Assembly: GCF_009687865.1 (NCBI RefSeq) | Contig: NZ_BLAE01000013.1 | Location: 151,357 to 215,356, forward strand | Reading direction: 5' to 3' | Length of the DNA stretch: 64,000 nucleotides | Source: Acrocarpospora macrocephala | Lineage (GTDB): Bacteria; Actinomycetota; Actinomycetes; Streptosporangiales; Streptosporangiaceae | Shown: positions 37,295-46,050 of the stretch, in pieces | Numbering within the stretch: position 1 is the stretch's first letter | Layout of the letters: each line of letters opens with the position of its first letter | Program-made: the position numbers and the translations under genes | The notes under the pieces: model-generated | The model's input: the letters and a program-made list of their open reading frames with translations, nothing else | What the model was told of the DNA's origin: nothing | Database searches by the model: none

Positions 37295-38500
37295 CTACAT
37301 GAGCTCCAGGGAAACCTTGGTCCACCCAGGCTCGCGGCGATCGAAAGCCTCGTAGGCGTGGATCGCCGTAGGCAGTTCCTCCTGCTGCGTCAGAATGGTC
37401 GTCGGATCGGCAGCCCCGGTAGCGACCTTGCTGAGCAGCCCCGGAACGTAGTGCCGGTGATGGCAGTTACCCGCCTGAATGGTGAGGTTCCGGTTCATGG
37501 CCATACCAAGCGGGAAACTGTCGAAGTTCGATGGGTACACCCCGATGATGCCGATGGTCCCCGCCTTGGCCGCCATCTCCACCGCCCAACGCAACGCCTG
37601 GCTGGGCGCGTCCCCCGGCACCCAGTGCCCATCCTCGACGTTGGTCCGCGGCGCCACCTGCCGCCGCTCCCGCTCGAAGGCCACCCGATCGGCACCCCCC
37701 GCCGCAGGCCCCGCCTTCGGACTCTCGGCGTCGACCCCCACCGCTTCGATCACCCGATCGGCGCCGACCCCACCGGTCAGCTCGCGTACCACTTCGACGG
37801 GATCCTCCGCATTGAAGTTGATCGTCTCCGCGTTCTGCAGCCGAGCCGTCTCCAGCCGATCGGCGTTGCCGTCCACGATCAGGACTCGCCCCGCCCCCTG
37901 CATCCGCGCCGACAGCGCCGCCAACTGCCCGACCGGCCCCGCGCCGAGCACCACGACGACGTCCCCGCTGCCCACCTGCGCCAGCCGTGCCCCGAACCAC
38001 CCGGTCGGGAAGATGTCGCTGATCAGGATCGCCTGCTCATCCGTGACACCAGGCGGAATCGCCACCATTGTCGTGTGAGCGTAGGGAATCCGCGCGAACT
38101 CCGCCTGCAGCCCATCAAAGGGCCCAGTAGCCGCCGGCCCACCGAAGTACGCCGTCCCCGCGTTCGGCCCGTTCGGATTCGCAACATCACATTGCGAGAA
38201 ATATCCGGCCCGGCAGTACACGCAGTGCCCGCACGCGATCGTGGAACACACCACGACCCGATCGCCCGGATTGAAGTTCCGCACCTGCGTCCCCAGCTCC
38301 TCGACCACACCCACCCCCTCATGCCCGAGCACGGTCCCCGGCCGCATCCCCGGCACCGTCCCCCGAGCAAAATGCAGGTCAGTGCCACATATCGCACTGG
38401 TAGTGATCCGGACTACAGCATCCTGCGGCCCCCGCACCGCCGGCTCCGGAACCTGCTCCAGCGCAATCTTCCCGATGTCATGCCAGACGACTGCCTTCAT
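37295..38500 (-). CDS. Zinc-dependent alcohol dehydrogenase
   Basis: 401 residues, MDR superfamily. Catalytic zinc region CGTDLHFARG and GHEGVGVVEELG; structural zinc cysteines in ACGHCVYCRAGYFSQC; NAD motif VVVLGAGPVGQLAA. The length and the GPNAGTAYFGG insert resemble the formaldehyde-dismutase/glutathione-independent formaldehyde dehydrogenase-like branch. GGGGGAG lies just before the ATG at 38500. Substrate uncertain. Upstream 38501-38790 (290 bp) has no gene I can support. Confidence 0.88.
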   Translation of the reverse strand: MKAVVWHDIGKIALEQVPEPAVRGPQDAVVRITTSAICGTDLHFARGTVPGMRPGTVLGHEGVGVVEELGTQVRNFNPGDRVVVCSTIACGHCVYCRAGYFSQCDVANPNGPNAGTAYFGGPAATGPFDGLQAEFARIPYAHTTMVAIPPGVTDEQAILISDIFPTGWFGARLAQVGSGDVVVVLGAGPVGQLAALSARMQGAGRVLIVDGNADRLETARLQNAETINFNAEDPVEVVRELTGGVGADRVIEAVGVDAESPKAGPAAGGADRVAFERERRQVAPRTNVEDGHWVPGDAPSQALRWAVEMAAKAGTIGIIGVYPSNFDSFPLGMAMNRNLTIQAGNCHHRHYVPGLLSKVATGAADPTTILTQQEELPTAIHAYEAFDRREPGWTKVSLELM

Positions 38501-38764
38501 GGATCTCCCCCTCTGGCTGATGTCTGCGCTTAACCCCCATGTCCGGGATTCCCGCGTGTACGCCCTGAGCCCACACGCCCCCACCCCACCGGCCCACAGA
38601 GGGACAAACCCACCTCCACAGCACCGACACTCGCCAGGCTACCTGCCACAAAATCGCGGCCATCATCACGCGCAAACCATCGGTGAAGGGGCGCTAAAGC
38701 CCTCAGCCCAAGAACCACTCGCCCGAGCCAATGACCAGTCAAGACCGCGCGGCGCTCCAGAATG

Positions 38765-38783
38765 ATATAAGGATCCGTTATAT
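38765..38783. promoter_or_regulatory. Inverted repeat at toxin-antitoxin promoter, candidate autoregulatory operator
   Basis: ATATAA-GGATCCG-TTATAT has perfect 6-bp arms and lies directly upstream of the toxin start (38791). The right arm doubles as a -10-like TTATAT 7 bp before the ATG, so the mRNA is probably leaderless. HTH antitoxins usually repress such sites. Confidence 0.55.
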
Positions 38784-38790
38784 TGGCAGT

Positions 38791-39165
38791 ATGGCCTGGG
38801 AGATCACGCTGCATGCCGAGGTGAACGCCTGGTTCCTCGACATCTGCAAGAACGACCCCGCCACTGCGGAGAAGATCGAGGAAGCACTGGACGAGCTCGC
38901 GCTGCAGGGCCCGAAGCTCGGTCGTCCGCTGGTCGACCGGATCCACCACTCGCGCATCCTGCACAGCCTCAAAGAGCTACGGCCCCGCGTGCCCGGCAAG
39001 GCGGAGATCCGGCTGCTGTTCGTCTTCGACCCGACGCGGGAGGCGATCGTGCTGGTCGCCGGTGACAAGTCCGGGGAATGGAGGCGGTGGTACCGCGCCG
39101 CGATCCCCCTGGCGGAGGAACGCTACGCGGCATACCGCGCTGAGAAGGAGAAGGAGGAAGGGTGA
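38791..39165 (+). CDS. RelE/HigB-like toxin (type II TA, Gp49 family)
   Basis: 124 residues, small and basic-rich. Pattern of the HigB/Gp49 RNase family: WFLDICKNDPATAEKIEEALDELA (in part), GPKLGRPLVDRIHHSRIL, LKELRPRVPGKAEIRLLFVFD and the end GDKSGEWRRWYRAAIPLAEERY. Toxins of this type cleave mRNA on the ribosome. The ATG at 38791 follows a TTATAT box closely, suggesting leaderless expression. The stop overlaps the antitoxin start, the reversed toxin-antitoxin order typical of HigBA. Confidence 0.88.
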   Translation: MAWEITLHAEVNAWFLDICKNDPATAEKIEEALDELALQGPKLGRPLVDRIHHSRILHSLKELRPRVPGKAEIRLLFVFDPTREAIVLVAGDKSGEWRRWYRAAIPLAEERYAAYRAEKEKEEG

Positions 39166-39497
39166 TGAGCGAGTTCGTGAAGTGGTCTGATACCAAAGCC
39201 AAGATCCGTGAGGTCGACCCCGACTGGGATTCCATCGAGCGGGTCGCCGCCCGGGAGGCCAGCCGCGAGCAACTGCGGGCAGAGTTGCGCGGTGCCCAGC
39301 TCGCCGAGATGCGCAAACGTCTGGGCGTCTCCCAGAAGCTCCTCGCCGAACGGATGGGCATCTCTCAGGCACGCGTATCCCAGATCGAGCACGGCAAGAT
39401 CGGCGGTCTGGACATCCTGCGCGCCTACGTCACCGCACTGGGCGGAACCCTGGACGTGGTGGCCGACTTCGGCGACCACTCCGTGAAAGTCGCCTGA
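39165..39497 (+). CDS. XRE/HigA-like antitoxin
   Basis: 110 residues with an N-terminal toxin-binding arm and a Cro/C1 HTH (AEMRKRLGVSQKLLAERMGI, SQARVSQIEHGKIGGLDILR). GGAGGAAGG precedes the start. A GTG one codon earlier (39162) is also possible; both overlap the toxin stop. It neutralises the toxin and presumably represses the operon at 38765-38783. Confidence 0.88.
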   Translation: MSEFVKWSDTKAKIREVDPDWDSIERVAAREASREQLRAELRGAQLAEMRKRLGVSQKLLAERMGISQARVSQIEHGKIGGLDILRAYVTALGGTLDVVADFGDHSVKVA

Positions 39498-39624
39498 GCC
39501 ACGGCCGCTCCGACGGTCGCATGTTCACCCCTCACCGCCTTACGATTTTCGACGTGCAAAAGATGGACCGTGGTCGGCGGAACTAGTAGCGTCGGGGGCG
39601 CAGCCTGACAGCGGAGGAGTGCGG

Positions 39625-40311
39625 ATGTCCACCAAGGCACGTCGAAAGCCTGTGGTTTCGTCGCCGCCGGTGGTGGCTCGGGGGGCGGGGCGGGTTAGTC
39701 GTCTGGTGGTCACCGTTGCTGTGGTGGCGGGGCTGGGTGGGGCGGCGGCGGGGTATCTTGTCGCCGTTCCGGATGCGAGTGAGGTCGCCATCGCGGATCT
39801 GCGCAAGGCCGACGCGGATCGGGATGTGAAGCAGATCGGCGAGTTGACCACGCTGGCCAAATCGACGGCCAAGGAACTGGACAAGGTTCTCGCCGCGCTC
39901 GCGCTCGCGGTTCCGCGGGACACCACCACCGCAGCGCAGCCGACCGTGCCGGAGATCGTCCGCGGCTGGCAGGACGTCGTACGAAAAGTCGCGGAAAAGC
40001 ATGCCGAATCGCCTTCTGGGATGACTGCTACCAATGTGGCCCGGGGCGGGTTCCGTAGTGCCGTCAACGCGTTGGGGGCCGCGCTCGATACGTACGCGCT
40101 CGTGCAAACGCTTCCTGAAGACCAGCGCAAGCCCCTGCTCGATCTGGTTTCCCGGCAGCGGTCCACCGCCGTCATGATGTGGTCGGTCGCCGCGACCCAG
40201 CTCGACCAGCTCAACGTTGACGCTGGTAACGGCCACCAGCACGCCTACTTGACGGGCATCCCGGGTGACGGCGCGATCACGCCCGACCAGATTCCGGAAG
40301 GTACGCAGTAA
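39625..40311 (+). CDS. Membrane-anchored helical protein of the caspase locus (unknown function)
   Basis: 228 residues. A basic N-terminus and one membrane segment (LVVTVAVVAGLGGAAAGYLVAV, about 30-50, cited in part) put the rest probably outside or in the envelope. The remainder is mainly helical with coiled-coil-like spacing (SEVAIADLRKADADRDVKQI). No family is recognised. GGAGG lies 7 nt before the ATG. The caspase-NTPase gene follows after 56 bp and the same strand continues through the hydrolase and propeller genes, so it is likely part of that system, perhaps a membrane target or sensor. That is inference. Confidence 0.7.
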   Translation: MSTKARRKPVVSSPPVVARGAGRVSRLVVTVAVVAGLGGAAAGYLVAVPDASEVAIADLRKADADRDVKQIGELTTLAKSTAKELDKVLAALALAVPRDTTTAAQPTVPEIVRGWQDVVRKVAEKHAESPSGMTATNVARGGFRSAVNALGAALDTYALVQTLPEDQRKPLLDLVSRQRSTAVMMWSVAATQLDQLNVDAGNGHQHAYLTGIPGDGAITPDQIPEGTQ

Positions 40312-40367
40312 CGTTCTGCCCCTGACTCGCGGACTACGGTTGATGTGGTCGGCGATCGGAGGGCTGG

Positions 40368-42299
40368 ATGTCGCGTGTGCTGCTGATGGGCGTGAGCCGG
40401 TTCGGTCACACCGTCGACGCGGACGAGGAGCCTGAGACGGGCGCGCGCGCCTGGGCCGACCTGCCCTTCGTCGAGGAACGTATGCCCCGGTTGGAGCAGG
40501 CGTACCGGAAACTGGCCTACGAGGTGACCGCTGTCGCCAACCCGGATCGTGGCGCGGTGCTCGCGCACACCGACGCGGCGCTGGACGGCGGGCATCGCAT
40601 CATCCACGTGATCTCGCATGGCCACACCAGGCTGTCGGACCGTGGACGTTCCCGGGACGCGGAGCTGGGGGACAAGCTCGACATGGTGCCCTCGTGCGGG
40701 CGGACCGGCCTGGGGACCGACGTGGTCGCCTGGGTTCGTACGGCCCACGGCGCGCCCGAGCCCATGCTGTTCATCGTCGACCTGTGCGGGGCGGGGCGGG
40801 CCGCGCGCGTGGGCGCGCTCATCGACGTGCCCGAGGACGAGTTACACGCCTGGGTGATCGCCGCCACGGGCCCGAACGACCCCACGTACGACGGGCTGTT
40901 CAGCGAGGCGGTCGCCGAGACCCTCGAACGTGTCGCCGCCAACGGCCTGGACACCGACGAGACGCTGCGCCACGTGCGCTGGGACCGGCTGGTCAACGAC
41001 ATCCGATTACGGCTGAGCGCGCTCGGCGCGACCACTCGGCTGCGGACCACGAAGGTCGACCTGGGCTCTCCCCTGCCCGACCTGCCGTTCTTCCCCAACC
41101 CCAACTGGCGGCCGGACCCCCGCAGGGAACGGCTGATGGAGGTCGTTCCCCCGGCTCGCGCGTTCGTCGCCGACCTGGACGCCGAGCATTTCATCGACCG
41201 CGTGCGCGGCCACTTCGTCGGCCGCCGAACGTTGCGGTCCCGGCTCGCTCCCTGGCTGGACGACCCGTACGCGACGGGGTTGTGCGTGGTCACCGGCGCG
41301 CCGGGCTGCGGCAAGTCGGCACTGCTCGCCTCGCTGGTGTGCGCGGCGCACAAGAAGATCATCGAGGCTGCCCCGGACATCCGGGACTATCTGCGGGCGC
41401 AGCATCCCGAGGGTGTGCCCTCGCCCAATGACGCGCTGGTCGCGATCCACGCGCGTGGACGAGGCCTTGAGGAGATCGCTGCCGCGGTGGCTGAGCAGCT
41501 TGGATTTGCGGATGAGGCCGTGACGCCGGCCGAGCTGGTCGCGCACATCCAGCGGATGGAGACACCGCCGCCGCTGGTGTTCGACGCTCTCGATGAGGCC
41601 GACAATCCGGGCGAACTGGTCGATCGGCTGCTGCTGCCGCTGGCCAAGGGCGCCTGCAAGTTGCTGGTCGGGACCCGGCGCAGCACCCGGTTCGAGCCAC
41701 TGCTGGCCGCGGCCCAGGACATGCTCATCGACCTGGACGAGGTCGATCCCGGCGAGCTCCGCGCCGACCTGGAGCAACATCTCGGGCAGCGCCTGGAGGA
41801 GGTCCCCGGTTACCAGTCGCGTACTGTCCGCGCGGCGATGGCCCGCGCGGTCGCCGCGGCGCTCACCGATGACGTTTCACGGCGGCGGGGCTGGGGCGCG
41901 TTCCTGGTGGCCAGGATCTACGGCCGGGCGCTGGAGTCGCTGCCGGTGCCCGGCGACGCCGCGGCGGCCGAGCGGCTTGGCGGCAGTGTCCCGCGCACGC
42001 TTCCCGGCGTGCTCGAACTCGATCTGCGGCTCCGCCCGGACGGAGGACGGCTGCGGGCCGTGCTGGCCACGCTCGCCTGGGCGAAGGGCGACGGCTTCCC
42101 CGCCGACGTCGCGGCGGCCGTCGTGCCGGAGTTCGCACCCGGCCTGACCGAGAGCGAGGTACGCCCGCTGCTGGAGGCCGGACGTTTCTACATCTGGACG
42201 GGGGTTGACCACGACGGCTGCAAGCTGTTCCGGCTCTTCCACCAGGGCCTCGCCGACTACCTCCAGGACCACCCCTACGAACCCGGAGACATCAGATGA
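40368..42299 (+). CDS. Caspase-like protease fused to a STAND/P-loop NTPase
   Basis: 643 residues. Residues about 1-215 are a caspase/metacaspase-like fold with the catalytic dyad in IIHVISHGH (His84) and LFIVDLCGAG (Cys140). After a linker, a P-loop NTPase has Walker A GAPGCGKS (310-317) and Walker B PLVFDALDEAD (about 402-412). A winged-helix-like tail ends FRLFHQGLADYLQDH, typical of the end of STAND modules just before their sensor repeats. Here the frame stops and the WD40 sensor is encoded two genes later. GGAGG lies 6 nt before the ATG. Such proteins are switch-type cell-death or anti-phage effectors. Trigger and substrate are unknown. Confidence 0.9.
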   Translation: MSRVLLMGVSRFGHTVDADEEPETGARAWADLPFVEERMPRLEQAYRKLAYEVTAVANPDRGAVLAHTDAALDGGHRIIHVISHGHTRLSDRGRSRDAELGDKLDMVPSCGRTGLGTDVVAWVRTAHGAPEPMLFIVDLCGAGRAARVGALIDVPEDELHAWVIAATGPNDPTYDGLFSEAVAETLERVAANGLDTDETLRHVRWDRLVNDIRLRLSALGATTRLRTTKVDLGSPLPDLPFFPNPNWRPDPRRERLMEVVPPARAFVADLDAEHFIDRVRGHFVGRRTLRSRLAPWLDDPYATGLCVVTGAPGCGKSALLASLVCAAHKKIIEAAPDIRDYLRAQHPEGVPSPNDALVAIHARGRGLEEIAAAVAEQLGFADEAVTPAELVAHIQRMETPPPLVFDALDEADNPGELVDRLLLPLAKGACKLLVGTRRSTRFEPLLAAAQDMLIDLDEVDPGELRADLEQHLGQRLEEVPGYQSRTVRAAMARAVAAALTDDVSRRRGWGAFLVARIYGRALESLPVPGDAAAAERLGGSVPRTLPGVLELDLRLRPDGGRLRAVLATLAWAKGDGFPADVAAAVVPEFAPGLTESEVRPLLEAGRFYIWTGVDHDGCKLFRLFHQGLADYLQDHPYEPGDIR

Positions 42300-43087
42300 A
42301 AATCGTGGGCGTCCACGGCATCGGCAACTTCCGGCAGGGCGAGACGGCCGAGCAGGCCGCGGCGCACCTGTCAGCGCTGTGGGCCAAGCGGCTCGCCGAA
42401 GGCTCGGACGTGTCGGTGGTCTACTACGCCGACCTGCTGCGCGATCCCCTCCGGCAGAGCGGCGACGACGAACTCGAGGACCTGACGGACGAGGAGGGCG
42501 AGCTGCTGGCGCAGCTCCTGGAGAGCTTCCCGGCGAGCGAGCGTGCCGCCCAGGGCTGGATCTTCTCCCTCGTTCGCGCCCATATCGCCGAGGTCGCCGA
42601 ATCGCGGCTGCTGCGCCCCCGGATGGTGGAATGGCTGATGACGCGCTTCGTCAAGGAGGCCGCCGCCTACCTGCGCGAAGGGACCGCCGTGCGGGAGCGG
42701 CTGGCGGCCACGCTCCGGAAGGTCCAGCCCGATGTGCTCATCGCCCACTCACTCGGCACGGTGGTCGCCTATGAGACCCTGCATGCCGAACCCGCCCTGA
42801 AGGTCCCGCTGTGGGTGACGCTCGGCTCGCCGCTGGCCGCGCCCAAGGCGATCTTCGAACGGCTCACCCCACCCCCGGTCGCGGGCCGGGGCGAGCGCCC
42901 GCCCGGCGTCGCCCGCTGGGCCAACCTCGCCGACCCTGGCGATCTGTTCGCGATCCCGCGCAAGGGGATCTCCCAGCGGTTCGCCGGTGTGGACAGCGAC
43001 GACCACGACGTGGTGCACGCCTTCGACTTCCACAAGGTCGTCAACTACCTCCAGACGGCGCGGCTGCGCGCGTTGCTCGCACAGTGA
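42296..43087 (+). CDS. Alpha/beta hydrolase inserted between NTPase and propeller genes
   Basis: 263 residues. Features of a serine esterase/lipase: oxyanion region VGVHGIGN at the N-terminus, nucleophile Ser152 in LIAHSLGTVVAYE, a likely Asp in NLADPGDLFAIP and a likely His near FDFHKVVNY. It resembles PGAP1/lipase-like stand-alone hydrolases. ATGA and GTGA overlaps tie it to both neighbours, so all three proteins are made from one message in fixed ratio. It may be a second effector (membrane lipid or ester cleavage) of the same switch. Confidence 0.85.
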   Translation: MKIVGVHGIGNFRQGETAEQAAAHLSALWAKRLAEGSDVSVVYYADLLRDPLRQSGDDELEDLTDEEGELLAQLLESFPASERAAQGWIFSLVRAHIAEVAESRLLRPRMVEWLMTRFVKEAAAYLREGTAVRERLAATLRKVQPDVLIAHSLGTVVAYETLHAEPALKVPLWVTLGSPLAAPKAIFERLTPPPVAGRGERPPGVARWANLADPGDLFAIPRKGISQRFAGVDSDDHDVVHAFDFHKVVNYLQTARLRALLAQ

Positions 43088-45993
43088 CCAGAGAACGCGC
43101 GGCTGCTGCCGTTTACCGCCGCCTCCTGGGGACCGCAGCCGTCCACCGCAAGGTCCGCTGGGATCTGGCGTCGCCGTACCTGCTTCGCCACGCCGCCGAG
43201 CACGCCGCCGACGCGGGCCAGCTGGGACGGCTGCTCCTCCAGCCCGAATTCCTCGTGTACGGCGATCCGAAGTCGATCCTGGCCTACGAGCTGAAGCTGA
43301 CAGGGCTGCGTGAGCCGGACGATAGTGTGCTGGATCTGACGCGGATCTTCGACGTCTATCGTGCCTCCCTCCCCCGTCACCTGACCGCGCACCCGGAGGC
43401 GCGGCGGCAGATCCTCGCGGTGGACGCCATCCGCTACCGGGAGGGCAACCTCAGCCGGATGCTCGCCAATCCCCGTACGGTCGGGGTGTTGCCCTGGCAG
43501 TGCGAATGGTCCACGTCCGGCAACGTGAGCCGAGCGCTCCGTACCACGTTGACCGGCCATGAACGGCCGGTACGCATGGTCGCGGCCGGGCGGCAGATCG
43601 CGATCACCGGTGGCGACGACCCGGTGGTCCGGGTGTGGAGCCTGCGGGACGGGCTGCTGATGCGTGAGCTGCGTGGCCATACCGGGACCGTGACCGCTCT
43701 CGCGTACCTGCCCGGCCATGAGATGGCGATCACCGCCGACGCGGCGGGGGTCGTGCGGTGCTGGGATCTGCACCACGGCGACCTGCGGCAGGCGCTTCCC
43801 ACGCACAACGGACCGGTCACCGGGCTGGCCGTCGCCGGGCTGCTGGTGGTGACCTGCGGCCAGGATGGCACGGCGTGGACGTCGTGGGGTTCCAGAAAAC
43901 GCCAGATCGCGGCCGAGCCCGGGCCGCTGGGGCCGCTCACCCTCACGCACGACGGCAGGAGCGCCCTCATCGGGAGTGCCTCGGGCGAGGTACTTGTGGT
44001 GGATCTCGCCACCGGCCGGTTGGTCGAGCGTCGGCGGGTGGGGGAGGCGGCGGTGACCGTACTCGCCTCGGTTTTCCGGGACGGCGGGACCGTCGCGGTG
44101 GCCGGGGGTGCGGACGGCGCCGGGCTGGTCTGGGGGCTTTCCGATGGAAAGGTCCTCGCTGAGCTGCGCGGACGCGCGGGAGACATGGCCGTGATGACCG
44201 TCCTGGAGGACGACCTGGATCTGCTCGCCGCGATCGGCGGCGAGGACGGCGCGATCCGGGTGTGGGACCTCTCGGCCGGGGCCGTGCTCAAGACCCTGGT
44301 GGGCCATCACGCCGCCATCACCGGCCTTGTCCGTTATTCACCCCGGCTGTCCGCGCGGCTCTCCCACGTTCTGGGGTCCACCAACCTGGGCATCGCCAGC
44401 AGCCGGTCCGCGGTGGAGGAGACGCTGCGCGAGGAGACGCGGTCCACCGACGCGCGCATGCTGCTGTCGGCCTCGGCGGACGGCACGCTGCGCGGCTGGA
44501 ATGTCTGGGATGTCCAGGCGCGGCAGGTTTACGCCGCGCACACCGGCCCGGTCCGCGCGGTGCAGGCGCTCAACCATGACGGCTCGCCGATGGCGGTGAG
44601 CTGCGGCGAGGACGCGACCGTACGGATGTGGGAGCTCGACGGTCTGCGCGTCGCCGACACGCGGGTCAGCCATCCCCAGCCGATCGTCAGCGTGGTCACC
44701 CAGCGGCTGGCCCACGAATCGGTGATCATCACGGCCTGCGGCGACGACCGTATGCGGCTGTTCTCCCTCGCGACCGAATGGGGTGTCGGCGGGTACGCCA
44801 CCGGCGGCGGCCCGATCACCACCCTCAGCCCCGCCTCGTCACCCGAGGGCCCGCTGATCCTCACCGCCGCGGCGGACGGCACGCTGACCGCCCGGCTGAC
44901 CGCCACCGGCCACCGGATCTGGCGCGGCGACGAAGGATCAGCCCCGATCGTGGCACTGGAGGCGGGCGGTTCTTCCCGCCGTCCCGTCGCCGTGGCCCTG
45001 GACGCCGTCGGACGCGTACGGCTGACCGCGATCACGACCGGACGGTCGGTGGCCTGCCCGGCCGCGGACGAGCTGGAGGTCAGCGCCATCGCCGTCGGCC
45101 GGGTCCGCGAGCGCCCGCTGCTGTTCCTGGGCGGCCTCGACGGCTGTGCCGTCCTCGATCTGACCAGCGGCCGGATCCGGCGATGGATCGGCAGGGGACA
45201 CGAAATGGTCCGATTGGCGTATGGCCACGGACCTGACGTCCATTTCCTGGCAGCGACCAACGCAGACGGATATATCAGGATTTGGGACGCCGACACCGGC
45301 CGCCTCCTGCAAACGATCAACGGCGACTTCGCCGATGTGTCACTTCTGCGCTTCTCGGAGGCTCCCTTGCTCGCGGCAGTGTCCGACAATGCCGTGAAAC
45401 TGTGGACGCTTCCGGCCGCCGAAGGGCCCACCACGCTCTACCTGCCGGACACCATAAGATCTATCTCCTTCGCCGAAGGCCGGCTAGTGATCGGCTACGG
45501 CCGCGAACTCGCCGTTTTCGCCCCGGAGTCCGAAAAGCCTTCCGCACGTACGCCCTCACGGCAGGCGCCCGCCACCACCCCAGCCGACGAGCGCCCTACC
45601 GCCGTCAGAGGGCCGAAACCATCACCGATCGCCCTGCTGCTCCTCGGTGCACTGGCGTCGGACGCGTCAACCTACCACCAGCTGATCGGTGTTCTGTGCC
45701 CGTGTATACCGCTGACGAAGGTGCGCGACTCACTCATGGAACTCCACCAGCTGCGACTGATCAAATCTTCCGGCAATGGAGTCGACCGTTCTCACCGGCT
45801 GACGCGAGAGGGCTCGCGACTGGTCGACCGGCTTGCCGAGAATCCGGGGCACTTCGTCTATCAATGCCCCACCGGCCAGCACGTACCGCGCGACGTGCCC
45901 GAGGATCCGACGCCGGTCCGTACGCCGAAGAAGAAGCCCCGGCGGCCGATCACGAGCAAGCGCAGGACCTGGAACCAAGGGCGCCGGATCTGA
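43084..45993 (+). CDS. WD40 beta-propeller with STAND-tail N-terminus and C-terminal winged helix
   Basis: About 969 residues from the GTG at 43084 that overlaps the hydrolase stop. Residues 1-150 (SPYLLRHAAEHAADAGQLG, LLLQPEFLVYGDP) are the helical stretch that in fused relatives sits right after the NTPase. From about 155 to 820 come many WD40-type blades (TGHERPVRMVAAG, VVRVWSLRDG, IRVWDLSAG, GHHAAITGL). Near the C-terminus a winged helix (LTKVRDSLMELHQLRLIKSS) and a Lys/Arg-rich tail suggest nucleic-acid binding. The propeller is probably the sensing part that holds the caspase-NTPase off. Confidence 0.88.
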   Translation: MTRERAAAAVYRRLLGTAAVHRKVRWDLASPYLLRHAAEHAADAGQLGRLLLQPEFLVYGDPKSILAYELKLTGLREPDDSVLDLTRIFDVYRASLPRHLTAHPEARRQILAVDAIRYREGNLSRMLANPRTVGVLPWQCEWSTSGNVSRALRTTLTGHERPVRMVAAGRQIAITGGDDPVVRVWSLRDGLLMRELRGHTGTVTALAYLPGHEMAITADAAGVVRCWDLHHGDLRQALPTHNGPVTGLAVAGLLVVTCGQDGTAWTSWGSRKRQIAAEPGPLGPLTLTHDGRSALIGSASGEVLVVDLATGRLVERRRVGEAAVTVLASVFRDGGTVAVAGGADGAGLVWGLSDGKVLAELRGRAGDMAVMTVLEDDLDLLAAIGGEDGAIRVWDLSAGAVLKTLVGHHAAITGLVRYSPRLSARLSHVLGSTNLGIASSRSAVEETLREETRSTDARMLLSASADGTLRGWNVWDVQARQVYAAHTGPVRAVQALNHDGSPMAVSCGEDATVRMWELDGLRVADTRVSHPQPIVSVVTQRLAHESVIITACGDDRMRLFSLATEWGVGGYATGGGPITTLSPASSPEGPLILTAAADGTLTARLTATGHRIWRGDEGSAPIVALEAGGSSRRPVAVALDAVGRVRLTAITTGRSVACPAADELEVSAIAVGRVRERPLLFLGGLDGCAVLDLTSGRIRRWIGRGHEMVRLAYGHGPDVHFLAATNADGYIRIWDADTGRLLQTINGDFADVSLLRFSEAPLLAAVSDNAVKLWTLPAAEGPTTLYLPDTIRSISFAEGRLVIGYGRELAVFAPESEKPSARTPSRQAPATTPADERPTAVRGPKPSPIALLLLGALASDASTYHQLIGVLCPCIPLTKVRDSLMELHQLRLIKSSGNGVDRSHRLTREGSRLVDRLAENPGHFVYQCPTGQHVPRDVPEDPTPVRTPKKKPRRPITSKRRTWNQGRRI

Positions 45994-46050
45994 ATTTGAG
46001 CAGGGGTATGCTCACACGCACTCCGTGCACACATGCCTACCGTTCGTCAC

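Noticed and set aside
38501..38790. Possible small gene in the gap before the toxin
   Set aside because: No frame has a ribosome site or family-like sequence; it is probably promoter and spacer DNA.
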